Position numbers and translations under genes: made by a program | The notes under the pieces: generated by a model | Seen by the model: the letters and a program-made list of their open reading frames with translations, nothing else | What the model was told of the DNA's origin: nothing | Database searches by the model: none | From: Clostridium magnum DSM 2767 | Lineage (GTDB): Bacteria; Bacillota; Clostridia; Clostridiales; Clostridiaceae | NCBI RefSeq assembly: GCF_001623875.1 | Contig: NZ_LWAE01000001.1 | Coordinates: 1,054,001 to 1,118,000 of the forward strand | DNA length: 64,000 nucleotides | Direction of reading: 5' to 3' | Part shown: in pieces, positions 1 through 8,798 of the stretch | Layout of the letters: each line of letters begins with the position of its first letter | How positions within the stretch are numbered: position 1 is the stretch's first letter

Positions 1-2
1 CA

Positions 3-1418
3 GATAAATTAAAAAATAATAAAAATAAAAAGATCACTGTTGGTACAAACGGAACACAGGGGCTACCTGCTGAGATTGTAAATGCAAACCCAGACTTTAT
101 AGCACCTGAAGTACTAGGAAGACCTACGGATACATCTATAACAGTTAATGTTGTTCCAGTCAAAAAAATAGAACTATACATTGAATATGGTACAGAACCT
201 CAAAAGTACAAAAATCAGACAGAAAGGATAACAGCGGAAGCATCAATTCCTACTGAAATATTAATTGAAAAGCTTCAATCAAATACTCACTACTACTATC
301 GTATAAGGTATCGTGAAGTTGGAGGAGATTCCTTTGCAACATCTAAGGAAAATTCATTTATTACGCAACGTACATCTGGAAGTACTTTCACCTTTGATAT
401 ACAAGGTGATTCGCACCCAGAACGTCGTCAGCAATTTAATCCAGAATTATATTTGCAGACAATGCATAATGTACAGAAGGACAAGCCTGATTTTTATCTG
501 ACAATAGGTGATGATTTTAGTGTGGATACTATGAAGACAATAACCAAAAATGCAGTTGAACAACTTTATATTAATCAAAGAAAATTTCTAGGTATTGTAG
601 GAAGCTCTTCGCCAATATTTCTAGTTAACGGTAACCATGAGCAGGCAGCTAAATATGTCTTAGATGGAACAGCCAACAATGCTGCTGTGTGGGGGCAAAA
701 TGCCCGTAATAATTACTTTTCTGAGCCGGCTCCAGATAACTTCTATACAGGAGATAAAGAAACGGTAGATTTAATTGGACAGCTTCGAGATTACTATTCA
801 TGGACATGGGGTGATGCTTTGTTTGTTGTAATAGATCCATACTGGCATTCTTCAGTTCCGGTGGATAATGTACTAAAAGGTGGCGAAAAAAGATCTGATA
901 TGTGGGGTATAACCCTTGGTGATGAACAATATCAGTGGCTAAAGAAAACACTGGAAGAAAGTAAATCTAAGTATAAGTTCGTTTTTACTCATCATGTCCT
1001 TGGCACTGGACGTGGAGGTACAGATATTGCGGATGAGTATGAATGGGGAGGTAAAAACAAAAAAGGTGTGTGGGAATTTGATAAGAAACGTCCAGGATGG
1101 GAACTACCAATTCAGCAGTTGATGGCCAAAAATGGAGTGACTATCTTTTTTCAGGGACATGATCATATATTTGTAAAACAGCAGTTAGATGGTGTGATTT
1201 ACCAGACGCTGCCTGAACCTGCTGATCCAAACTATGCTTTATACAATGCAGATGCATATAAATCTGATGTGAAATATGCTAATTCAGGTCATGTGAGGGT
1301 TACAGTGTCAGTTGATCAGGTAAAGGTTGACTATATTAAATCTCTTTTGACCAAGGATGAGATAAACGGACATACCAATGGAGAAGTGGTTTATTCCTAT
1401 ACTGTTTTACCTAAATGA
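3..1418 (+). CDS. Metallophosphoesterase with N-terminal Fn3-like domain, 5' end missing
   Basis: The frame is open from the left edge, so the start and any signal peptide lie outside the window. The first ~110 visible residues look like the beta-sandwich N-terminal domain of purple-acid-phosphatase/PhoD-type enzymes (THYYYRIRYRE is typical of its end). The calcineurin-like phosphoesterase domain follows, with the metal and active-site blocks in order: GDSH, IGDD, NGNHE, THHV and GHDH. Family knowledge says such enzymes hydrolyse phosphate esters at a dinuclear metal centre and are usually exported. The substrate cannot be read from the sequence. The gene ends at TGA 1416-1418 and the integrated segment begins about 100 bp later. 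Confidence 0.85.
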   Translation, partial: DKLKNNKNKKITVGTNGTQGLPAEIVNANPDFIAPEVLGRPTDTSITVNVVPVKKIELYIEYGTEPQKYKNQTERITAEASIPTEILIEKLQSNTHYYYRIRYREVGGDSFATSKENSFITQRTSGSTFTFDIQGDSHPERRQQFNPELYLQTMHNVQKDKPDFYLTIGDDFSVDTMKTITKNAVEQLYINQRKFLGIVGSSSPIFLVNGNHEQAAKYVLDGTANNAAVWGQNARNNYFSEPAPDNFYTGDKETVDLIGQLRDYYSWTWGDALFVVIDPYWHSSVPVDNVLKGGEKRSDMWGITLGDEQYQWLKKTLEESKSKYKFVFTHHVLGTGRGGTDIADEYEWGGKNKKGVWEFDKKRPGWELPIQQLMAKNGVTIFFQGHDHIFVKQQLDGVIYQTLPEPADPNYALYNADAYKSDVKYANSGHVRVTVSVDQVKVDYIKSLLTKDEINGHTNGEVVYSYTVLPK

Positions 1419-1521
1419 AATTTGTCTAAGCAATAAATAAAAATACTTACACGATCATCTAAAATCAAAGGGGGTCTAACCTCAATTGTTTCTGCGTTAC
1501 AGTATCACTTAACTGCCAAAA

Positions 1522-1568
1522 CACATATAGAGACAGTTGTTAAATTAAGTAAGTAATATCAACGATTT
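1522..1568. repeat. Left copy of 47-bp direct repeat (putative attL)
   Basis: This stretch matches 20675-20721 in the same orientation with only two mismatches, and the first 35 bp are identical. It lies about 70 bp beyond the 3' end of a tyrosine integrase gene, the usual place for an attachment site. The two copies bound 19.2 kb that is rich in phage-type genes. The att role is inferred; the repeat itself is seen directly. Confidence 0.6.
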
Positions 1569-1639
1569 TACGTAAATTAAATACGAAAAATTGGCTGTTT
1601 GCCACCCGTTTGCCACCGCTTTTTTTAAAGGGTGGCAAA

Positions 1640-2778
1640 CTATTTTATTTTAGACACAATAGATTCTAATATGTCTACACTATCCTGTCTTAATTTATTT
1701 GTAATATGGGAATAGGTATCCATTGTTGTAGCAAGTTTACTGTGTCCTAAACGGTGCTGGATATCTTTTATATTGGCACCGGACTCTAAAAGCATAGTGG
1801 CATGAGTATGGCGCAAAGAATGAAAGTTAAAGGATATTTGTAATTCATAGTTAACTACACGGCTTAAATATTTTAAGCTATCAGTGGTTACAGGTTCACC
1901 ATTTTCATTTTTATATACAAAATTATTTTCCGTGTAATATTGTCCGTATTTTAGTTTGTTTTCAGTTTGAAATTTTTTATGCTGTTTTAAAATGTTATGA
2001 AGAGTATTGCCAATAAGGATGATTCTATTGGAGCTTTTAGTCTTAGGAGTTCCAAAGACCCATCCTTTTCCTTGCTTTAAAAGTATTTTATCGATAGTAA
2101 TAGTTTTATTATTTAGGTCTACACAATCCCATGTAAGACCACAAACTTCGGCTGCTCTCATGCCGGTATTAAAAGCAATTTGGAGTGGTACATAAAAACT
2201 ACTACCTTGAAGAAATCTATTTATAATTTTATTAAAGCATTCCAATGAAACTACTTTTAAATCATCCTTATCCTTTTTTGTATCATTGTACTTAGGCATA
2301 GATACATATTGCATAGGATTTTCTTTTATAAGTTCATAAGGATATACCGCCATTCTTAGAGCGCCTGAAAGCACTCCGTAAAAACCTGATAAGGCATTTT
2401 TAGTAAAGCCATTTCTATATTTCTTATTCAAAATTCTTGTAGTACAGATGGTGATAATGATTTAAGTTTATATATTCCAAGAGCAGGTTTTATATGATTA
2501 TTTATAATTCGATTGTAGTTTATCTGAGTATTATACTTGCAATTTATAAGCACATATTCGTTGTACCAGTAATCAAAATAATCAGCAATACTAATATCAC
2601 TCTCATTTAGTATAGAACCACAACTGTCAAATTCATGTAGAGCTTTTCGAAGAGCTGTTTCTGCCTCTTTCTTAGTTCTACCGACTTTCTTTTCAACTTT
2701 ATTTCTTTTTCCATTAACTTTTCCAAGGTCAAAATAATAGTACCAAATGTTACCTCTTTTTCGTACTCCACCTTGCAT
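1640..2778 (-). pseudogene. Tyrosine-family phage integrase, frameshifted
   Basis: Two overlapping reverse-strand frames (2428-2778 and 1640-2431) together make one XerC/phage-type integrase of about 380 residues. The N-terminal part has the AP2-like arm-binding motif (RKRGNIWYYYFD) and a SAM-like core-binding domain. The C-terminal part has every catalytic residue I would look for: Arg in TGMRAAE, the HSLRH box, LGH, and the Tyr nucleophile in DTYSHI. The frames meet at a run of four T on the coding strand (2430-2433). One more T would restore a continuous frame reading LQEFLNKKYR. The result is a pseudogene, a sequence error, or a split protein restarted at TTG 2431. The partner attachment site is probably the direct repeat just downstream. 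Confidence 0.85.
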
Positions 2779-2816
2779 AAGGCATCTCTCCTTTAGTTAT
2801 TCTATAAATTAGTTTT

Positions 2817-3047
2817 ATGAAAATTTGCATTATAGTTTTGATTAAGATATTAAAGCTGTATTTATTATGTAAAAATGCTGTGTATGATTTGATCAGAAAA
2901 GGACTTTTGACAGCTCTTAAGCTGGGAAGGATTAAAGTAACAAAGCCAACTCTGTTAGAATTTTTAAAAGAGTACAGTGGGAAAGATCTGTCGGATTTAG
3001 AGAATATAAAAGAACTAACATTCCAAAATGAGGCATCAATTTATTAA
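2817..3047 (+). pseudogene. Excisionase-like HTH protein with a garbled N-terminus
   Basis: The C-terminal ~50 residues (NAVYDLIRKGLLTALKLG followed by a TKPTLLEFL helix) look like the second half of a small MerR/excisionase-type winged helix DNA-binding protein, the usual partner of an integrase. The first ~20 residues are hydrophobic and do not fit the domain. A neighbouring frame upstream of SKNAVYDL-like sequence reads more naturally, suggesting an old frameshift near 2860. It is divergent from the integrase gene with a 38-bp gap. It may have been xis; as written it is probably not functional. Confidence 0.5.
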
Positions 3048-3067
3048 TACTCAAAGGGAGTGATTCC

Positions 3068-3745
3068 ATGAAGTTTACTATACTAGGCTACAATCAAGCT
3101 AAATTAATGGAATTTGGATTAGATGTAATAGATGCAGTACTGCTTAGATATTTTGTTGATTTTAAAGACAGCGGCACTATGGTAAAGGAAACAATAGAAG
3201 GGGATCTGTATTACTGGCTTAAATATGAGGGCATAATGAAAGAACTTCCAATGCTAAATTTGAAGAAGGACAGCATTTATAGAAGATTTAAAAATATGGC
3301 TGAAGTCGAAATATTAAAACACAGAACTATAAAAAGTAAAGGTGTATATTCTTACTACAATATTGGGAGTAAATATTTAAGTTTATTATCAGATTCTATA
3401 CCAATTGGGCCGGATTATAATCCGAAGCCCTCGGATTATAATCCTGAACAAAAGATTAATCTATTAAAAGATAAATCTATTAAAAATAATAATATATATA
3501 GTCAAGTTATAGATTATTTAAATAAAGCAGCAGGTACAAAATACAAAGCTTCAAACAGGAAGACAAAGCAGCTTATAAAAGCCAGGGTAAACGAAGGGTT
3601 TTCTTTAGGTGACTTTTGTAAAGTAATAGACAATAAAGCTTCTGAGTGGATGAATACCAATATGGAAAAATACTTAAGGCCTCAAACTTTATTTGGCCCA
3701 AAGTTTGAAGGTTATTTAAATCAAAGGAATAGAGGAGAACAAAGG
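3068..3745 (+). pseudogene. Phage replisome organizer, fused in frame to the DnaC-like gene
   Basis: The gene starts at ATG 3068 behind AGGGAGTGA. Residues 1-115 form a winged-helix region typical of phage replisome organizers (DLYYWLKYEGI, KDSIYRRF). An Asn/Lys-rich linker follows, then a conserved phage C-terminal domain at ~140-220 (VIDYLNKAAGTKY, LRPQTLFGPKFEGYL). In related phages this protein ends shortly after FEGYL and a helicase loader gene follows. Here no stop codon is present and the frame runs straight into an ATG at 3746 that has its own AGGAG-like site upstream, so the pair is read as one fusion. Role inferred from family: opening the origin and recruiting the loader. Confidence 0.7.
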
Positions 3746-4586
3746 ATGGAAGCACTGAATCAGGTACTAAAGAGGTCCAAGAAGACGGAATTGGATTCAG
3801 CGTGTAATAATAACTATGTTATACCAAAGTGTGAAGTATGTGGTGAAGCTGTGGGTATTGCTGTAAAAATGTCCTTTGGAACTAGGGTATATCCTAGAGC
3901 CTGTAGATGCAGAAGAGAAGCCTATGAAAGGCAGCAGATGGTGGATATGAATAAGCAAAAACAGATCAGGCTTAAACAGATAATTTCCAACAGTATGATG
4001 AATAAGAGTTTTAGAGAATGCACTTTGGAAAACTGGAATCATCAACTAGGAAACGAGAATTTATATAATATTGCCAAGAAGTATATAGCAAAGTTTCCAC
4101 AGATGAAAACAGAGAATAAGGGAATGCTCATATACGGGGAACCTGGTAACGGTAAAACTTACTTTTCCGCTTGTATAGCCAATGACTTAGTAAAAGCTAG
4201 TTCCAGTTATATGTGTTGGAGCTATAGCTCTTACTGAAAGAATAGGTAGAAGTAAAATAACCTGGGGAGATGAAGGTATTTTTACAGTACTTAATACTCT
4301 AGAAAATGCGGATTTGCTTATCATTGATGATCTTGGAACCGAAGAAGACAACAAGTGGACAAGGGCTATGATTTATCAAATCATAGATAAAAGAAACAGC
4401 ATGAACCTTCCTGTTATTATAACAACCAATATTACTATTGAAGAGCTGAAAGAAAGGTATGATGACAGAACCTACAGTAGGCTCGCTAGTATGTGCAGCT
4501 TTATAAAAAACACAGGAAAGGATATAAGAAAAATTCAGGGAAAAGAAAAGACAGATAGATTTATAAAAGAGCTTTTCGGAGGATAA
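3746..4586 (+). pseudogene. DnaC-like helicase loader ATPase, frameshifted
   Basis: The N-terminal part has a four-Cys cluster (CEVCG and CRCRR) as in phage/DnaI-type loaders. It is followed by the Walker A motif GEPGNGKT and, after a frame change, Walker B LLIIDDLGTEE and the sensor region VIITTNI. The frames change around 4211-4214: the upstream frame stops at 4235-4237, while the next frame reads CVGAIALTERIGRSK and continues to TAA 4584-4586. One extra base (or two missing) explains it. With the upstream fusion this removes a normal loader. The gene belongs to the replication module of the decayed element. Confidence 0.75.
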
Positions 4587-4622
4587 ATTCATGGGGTAAA
4601 TAGTGGAGTAAAGACCATAAGA

Positions 4623-4790
4623 ATGAAAAATAATGTAAAGCAGCAAACAATGGCCAAGTTTTTAAATATGACAGTATCTGAATACAGCCGCAAAGAAAAT
4701 GGTCAGAGAAGCTTTACTATTGATGAAACAGCAAAGATAGCTGAGTTTTTTAAAACAACTATAGAAGAAATATTTTTTAAGAATATTTAA
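4623..4790 (+). CDS. Small XRE/Cro-type helix-turn-helix protein (55 aa)
   Basis: This short frame encodes a single HTH_3-like domain with pattern AKFLNMTVSEYSRKENGQR followed by TIDETAKIAEFF. That is the canonical second and third helices of a Cro/CI repressor and the 'EIFF' end. The first helix is short and the upstream in-frame sequence has no better start, so the N-terminus may be damaged. It lies between the loader remnant and another HTH gene, as in phage early regions. The DNA target is unknown. Confidence 0.6.
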   Translation: MKNNVKQQTMAKFLNMTVSEYSRKENGQRSFTIDETAKIAEFFKTTIEEIFFKNI

Positions 4791-4815
4791 GAGAGAAATC
4801 GGAGGAGAAAATATT

Positions 4816-5028
4816 ATGACAGAAAAACAAATGAAAGAGCTACCAGCATTATTAACAATAAAGGAAATGGCGCAGGTTTTAAGGATAGAACTAAATGCTG
4901 CTTATCAAATAATTTATAAAAAGCACTTTAAAATACTTAGAATAGCACCTAAAAGGGTGCCTAGGTGTGAGTTGATTAATTGGATAAAGAGCGGGAACTC
5001 TAGATTTAGATTTATTGAGGGGGATTAG
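4816..5028 (+). CDS. Excisionase-family helix-turn-helix protein (70 aa)
   Basis: A good ribosome binding site (GGAGGAG) precedes ATG 4816. The protein begins with the LLTIKEMAQVLRI helix and continues NAAYQIIYKKHF, then RVPRCELINWI. This is the layout of the HTH_17/excisionase family, in which an N-terminal winged HTH reads DNA and a C-terminal strand/helix completes the wing. A hairpin terminator follows at 5033-5057. It could act as an excision factor or as a regulator; the sequence alone does not separate these. Confidence 0.65.
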   Translation: MTEKQMKELPALLTIKEMAQVLRIELNAAYQIIYKKHFKILRIAPKRVPRCELINWIKSGNSRFRFIEGD

Positions 5029-5032
5029 TGAA

Positions 5033-5057
5033 GAAGAGTTTACAGCTCTTCTTTTTT
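5033..5057 (+). terminator. Intrinsic terminator after the HTH gene
   Basis: GAAGAG (5033-5038) pairs with CTCTTC (5046-5051) around a short loop and is followed by a T run. It closes the early-gene block of the element. Confidence 0.7.
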
Positions 5058-5128
5058 ACAATATGTATTCTCAATAGAATGTTTATAATAAAGTACTTAT
5101 TCATATAATAAAAGCGGGAGGGAGCAAA

Positions 5129-5623
5129 ATGAAATTCTTAAAGAATAAGATAGTAGCAATTCCAGTAGGTATCATTCTATTTATTATTTTGTTGGTTATC
5201 TCACCTAAGTTAGCAGGTATTTTACTTATATTTGGGTCATTATGTTTAGGACTTTATCTCTATACCAAAAGTGAGAGATTCAAGTCGTGGAATAAGGTAG
5301 TTAAAGGCTTAATTACTTCTGGCTTGGCATTCATATTATTAATTGGTATAGGATTCTTTAATACAAATCCACAAACAGCTGAGCAGCAAAAGCTAACTGC
5401 TGAAAAAGCAAAAATAGAACAACAGCAAAAAGATCAGGCTGTAAAGAAGACGGAAGAAATTAAAAAAGCAGAAGATACAAAGAAGGCTGAGGAAGGAAAA
5501 AAGCAAGTAGCACAGCAAGATAAATCTAATGCTTTAGCAAAGCTTAATTTTAAAGAAGTAATAGTATCTAGAGTAGTAGATGGTGGTACAGTTGAACTCT
5601 CAGATGGAAGTAAGGTGAGATAG
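5129..5623 (+). pseudogene. Membrane-anchored nuclease remnant, SNase domain truncated
   Basis: The gene starts at ATG 5129 behind GGGAGGGAGC. Residues 1-80 hold three hydrophobic segments. Residues 85-135 are a Lys/Glu/Gln-rich coiled-coil-like linker. The last ~25 residues begin a staphylococcal-nuclease-type domain (VIVSRVVDGGTVELSDG) and then stop at TAG 5621-5623. The family motif is normally V-x-D-G-D-T; here the second metal-binding Asp is Gly. The nuclease core is missing, so the protein cannot be an active nuclease. The frame abuts a second nuclease remnant, which suggests a deletion joined two genes. Confidence 0.6.
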
Positions 5624-5946
5624 TTCTTAAGAAGTACTTTGGCAGTGAAAAATATGACTCGGCAAGAAAATTATATTCTACCATGTTTCCACTTAGAGAT
5701 CTTAAAAAAGCTCCATTTGAAGAAACTGATATGTTAGTTTACAAACCAGATTTAACTGAACTAAAGTTTGTTGAAGTAAAGCGAACTGATACAGGAGATA
5801 GACTCAGAAAAAAACAAGTTAAAGGGCTACTTCTATTATCTTGTTTTTTAAATGTTGATATTGATGTTTTTGTTTTAGTACCAAATGAGATAGAATATAA
5901 TACTTCTCAAATAATATGGGAGTTTCCAACGAACATAATAGATTAA
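5623..5946 (+). pseudogene. VRR-NUC-like nuclease C-terminal remnant
   Basis: The frame is open from about 5614 and reads VLKKYFGSEKYDSARKLY, then PDLTELKFVEVKRTDTGDRLRKKQ to the end. The block E-x-K with a following D-x-L...Q is the core of VRR-NUC/PD-(D/E)xK domains found in phage genomes. No start codon with a ribosome binding site is present at the correct place and the N-terminal half is absent. It directly follows the truncated SNase-like gene in another frame. Confidence 0.5.
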
Positions 5947-6534
5947 TTAAATTACTATAGTAAAATAATATGTCGTATCTTTCTTATGTAGCCGCATAAC
6001 AGTAACTTGTTATGACTAAATAAAACCTATATTCTAAACAATGAATACAGGTTTTATTGCCACGATAAGATTACTATAATTTTATAACGTAATTGGGATA
6101 TTAACAGAGAAAGTTGTAGATTTCAATTTATCTCTTAAAAATAAAAATTGAACCTGTTGCTAAACCTACTATCCTGACGATTAATTTAAAATATAATCCA
6201 GTATTGCGTTATCTAATGTAAGATACGGCATTTAAATCTACAATAAATAAATTAAAATCGAAATATTTTGTAGTTTCCACAATTCCTCAATGCCTCGTAT
6301 AATTATAATAGAAGGCTACTGCAGATTTGCATCAAAATAGCACGGATAGGTTAATATAATAATAATGTTTTTTTGGCAAGTTCTTTCTAATAAAGAATAT
6401 CACATGATTAAGAAGCAAGTTTCCGCACCACTTGTGAGTTATAAACTACGGCATTAATACGATTACTTTTTAAGTGTCTGAAGCTACACCAGCAATAGTA
6501 CAAAAATATTGAAGTGCACTAAGAGAAGCTTTAT
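5947..6534. other. Intergenic stretch with one hairpin, otherwise no gene seen
   Basis: About 590 bp without a supportable gene. A strong hairpin at 6020-6057 is described separately. Stop codons are dense in every frame and I see no promoter-ribosome-binding-site-start combination. It is probably debris between the phage-type block and the next module. Confidence 0.5.
6020..6057. terminator. Long hairpin, probable terminator of the nuclease block
   Basis: ATAAAACCTATATTC at 6020-6034 pairs with GAATACAGGTTTTAT at 6043-6057 with one or two mismatches around an 8-nt loop. The arms are A/T-rich at the base, so it could terminate from either side. Confidence 0.5.
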
Positions 6535-6699
6535 TTAAACTTGCAAAGTGAAGCAGTTGCTACTAATCCTAACCTTGCCCTTAATTTTTTTAACAACAGT
6601 ATATACCCCGTCACCTTGAAGATAAGTCTTTACAAACTTCTGTAGTATGACATTGCTCCCACAATATATAGGAAATGGTTTTGTGTTAGCTTTAACTAG
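6535..6699 (-). pseudogene. C-terminal gene fragment of unknown family
   Basis: A reverse-strand frame of about 54 codons ends at TAA 6535-6537 and reads like protein: TKPFPIYCGSNVILQKFV, then TYLQGDGVYTVVKKIKGK. It has no start and runs back into the end of the pssA-like gene in another frame. I do not recognise the family. It looks like the surviving 3' end of a deleted gene. Confidence 0.3.
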
Positions 6700-6700
6700 T

Positions 6701-7222
6701 TTATATTTTTTTAATCTTAAGTTTTGATTCTAGAAGATAAGAAAGAAGCACTACTAAAACAATTGATAGAAACATAAAAAGATTATTATTAGGTGTAACT
6801 AATGAAAAAAGCGCAATAGCACAACCTGCAGCTGTTATGGAGACCCCGGTAAATTTCTCAGTAGATTCATCTAAATTATACTTGGCCAATTTGTAGCAGC
6901 CCCTCATAATATATGTTAACATAAGACAAGTTCCTAATAGTTCTACATATTCAAGATTGAAAAAATAGTACTTTATAAATATTAGAAGAGCTGGTGCAAC
7001 TCCAAAAGAAACCAAATCTGCTAAAGAATCTAATTCTTTTCCAAGGCTACTATTTAGATTTAAAAACTTAGAAATTCTAACATTATATATGTCTATGAGG
7101 GCTGAGATAATTATTAAAATCGAAGCACAAAGGTAATTTTGATTAAAAGTCTCCATTATGGAGAGAACTCCTAACGATAAATTAACAAGTGAAAGTAAAT
7201 TAGGTATAGACGTTTTTAACAT
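6701..7222 (-). CDS. pssA: CDP-alcohol phosphatidyltransferase, PssA-like, with altered signature
   Basis: This 173-residue protein is hydrophobic, with about five membrane segments, as in CDP-diacylglycerol-serine O-phosphatidyltransferase. That enzyme makes phosphatidylserine, the precursor of phosphatidylethanolamine. The second half of the signature is clear (GKELDSLADLVSFGVAPALL). The first half, normally D-G-x2-A-R, reads DIYNVR: the Gly and Ala that line the CDP site are replaced. Activity is therefore uncertain. It is 14 bp downstream of the VTT gene with its own AAGGAGTGG site, so the two form an operon under the three-box promoter at 7984-8040. Confidence 0.75.
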   Translation of the reverse strand: MLKTSIPNLLSLVNLSLGVLSIMETFNQNYLCASILIIISALIDIYNVRISKFLNLNSSLGKELDSLADLVSFGVAPALLIFIKYYFFNLEYVELLGTCLMLTYIMRGCYKLAKYNLDESTEKFTGVSITAAGCAIALFSLVTPNNNLFMFLSIVLVVLLSYLLESKLKIKKI

Positions 7223-7236
7223 GTGTAACCACTCCT

Positions 7237-7947
7237 TTAGTTAATTTTGTAAGATTCTTGAGAATCCTTACTATATGAAAGTTTGTTTATAAGTTTATCT
7301 TTGTACAGCATCCCTAAAATAAAAGATATTAAAGCCAGTAAGGATACTATTATTGTTGATGTATAGTTTCTATAATGAAGATTGGATCCAATGCTTACAG
7401 ATGCTAAAAGCCATGGAAATCTGCTAACAAGTAAGATTCCAAAAAACCTTAAAGGTCTTATAGGGGTTAATCCTGCAACATATATCAAAAAATCTTTTGG
7501 TAATCCAGGAACTAAGAAAACAATGAATAAAATGATAGAAAATTTTTTGCTATCCATAATATCTTTCATCCATTGAGAGTTTTCTTTATTTAGCAGCTTT
7601 TCTACAAAAGAGCTACCTATCATTCGGGTAAAATAAAAGGCTATAATAGCTCCAAGCAGCATACCAGCTATTGAGTAGATTAGACCTAAGGGTACTCCAT
7701 AAATATATCCACCAGCAACCTGAATTATTTCTCCAGGAATTGGAGCAATCACTGTTTGAAGTACTTGAAATGCAATGAATACAATAGAGCCTAAACCTTT
7801 TAAAGAAACTATATAACTTCTGAATTTATCAAGTGACATAGTCAATTCAAGAATAATGGGTAAATATTTTACCAGCATTATAGCTGTAAAGGCACCTAAT
7901 AAAACCAGTAATGTTTTACAAAGTAAGTTTTTTCTAAATTTATTCAT
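7237..7947 (-). CDS. TVP38/TMEM64 (VTT-domain) membrane protein
   Basis: This 236-residue protein has six predicted membrane segments and the VTT/SNARE-associated signature: APIPGEIIQVAGGYIYG early, and FLVPGLPKDFLIYVAGLTP in the second half with the conserved F-x3-P-G-x-P-x-D pattern. Family knowledge: VTT/DedA proteins are lipid scramblases or carriers that move phospholipids or undecaprenyl phosphate across the membrane. It is the first gene of an operon with the PssA-like enzyme, which fits phospholipid synthesis and flipping. It is divergent from the response regulator. Confidence 0.85.
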   Translation of the reverse strand: MNKFRKNLLCKTLLVLLGAFTAIMLVKYLPIILELTMSLDKFRSYIVSLKGLGSIVFIAFQVLQTVIAPIPGEIIQVAGGYIYGVPLGLIYSIAGMLLGAIIAFYFTRMIGSSFVEKLLNKENSQWMKDIMDSKKFSIILFIVFLVPGLPKDFLIYVAGLTPIRPLRFFGILLVSRFPWLLASVSIGSNLHYRNYTSTIIVSLLALISFILGMLYKDKLINKLSYSKDSQESYKIN

Positions 7948-7983
7948 AATTGTTTTATCCTTCCCTACACATTGTGTTATTTA

Positions 7984-8040
7984 ACATTTTATTAGGAATA
8001 TCTTAAGATTCAGATATAATAAATCTTAAGAATTCTTAAT
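7984..8040 (-). promoter_or_regulatory. Three-box promoter of the VTT-pssA operon
   Basis: Boxes CTTAAG 8002-8007, CTTAAG 8025-8030 and CTTAA 8035-8039 are spaced 23 and 10 bp. Read on the reverse strand they are followed by GATATTCCTAATAAAAT, whose TAAAAT is a fair -10. The same boxes, spacings and -10 region occur at 12056-12107 in front of the AI-2E gene. The arrangement of direct repeats about one helical turn apart is typical of OmpR-type response regulators, and such a gene starts 69 bp away. Confidence 0.65.
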
Positions 8041-8108
8041 TCATTTAAATAATATAGATTTTAAACTTATTGCAATATATACTAATAATGAAATGGAGGT
8101 AAAATAAT

Positions 8109-8798
8109 ATGAAGAATATTTTGATTGCAGATGATAACGAAGAAATAAGAGAGATAGTCCGTGTTTTATTAGAAAGTGAGGGCTACAACATAATAGAAGC
8201 TGTAGATGGCGAAGATGCTGTAGTTAAAGTTAATGAAAATATAGACTTAATCATACTTGATATAATGATGCCTGTAAAATCTGGATTTAAAGCATGTATA
8301 GAAATCCGTGAAAAAACAAGTGCGCCTATTCTACTTTTAACTGCTAAAACACAAGACTCAGATAAATGTATGGGATTTTCATCAGGATGTGATGATTATC
8401 TATCTAAACCATTTTCCTATACAGAACTTGTTTCAAGGGTTAAGGCATTACTTAGAAGGTATTATGTATATAAAGGAAAAGAGAAGGTTAGCCCAAATGA
8501 AAATATTAATATAGAAGAATTGACTATAAATACAACCTCAAATGAAGTGTTAATAGATAATGAAGAAGTCATACTTACAGAAACTGAATATGAAATTCTG
8601 TTACTAATGGCAAATCATAGAAAAAAGGTGTTCTCAGCACAAAATTTATATGAAAGCGTTTGGAAGGAACCATATTTTTATTCTTGTAATAATACGATTA
8701 TGGTACATATAAGAAACCTAAGAAGAAAATTAGAAAAGGATCCACAAAATCCAAGGTATATAAAAACAATATGGGGAAAGGGGTATAGGATTGAATAA
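8109..8798 (+). CDS. OmpR-family response regulator
   Basis: The 229-residue protein has a receiver domain at 1-115, with acidic pair DD 8-9, phospho-acceptor Asp51 in ILDIMMP, and the switch Thr and Lys in LLLTAKT and LSKPF. A winged-helix DNA-binding domain at ~130-229 contains TETEYEILLLMANH and TIWGKGYRIE. The start has a GGAGG site. Its gene overlaps the kinase gene by 8 bp, so they are translationally coupled. It most resembles VanR-type regulators that answer cell-envelope signals. The three-box motif just upstream is its most likely target. Confidence 0.92.
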   Translation: MKNILIADDNEEIREIVRVLLESEGYNIIEAVDGEDAVVKVNENIDLIILDIMMPVKSGFKACIEIREKTSAPILLLTAKTQDSDKCMGFSSGCDDYLSKPFSYTELVSRVKALLRRYYVYKGKEKVSPNENINIEELTINTTSNEVLIDNEEVILTETEYEILLLMANHRKKVFSAQNLYESVWKEPYFYSCNNTIMVHIRNLRRKLEKDPQNPRYIKTIWGKGYRIE

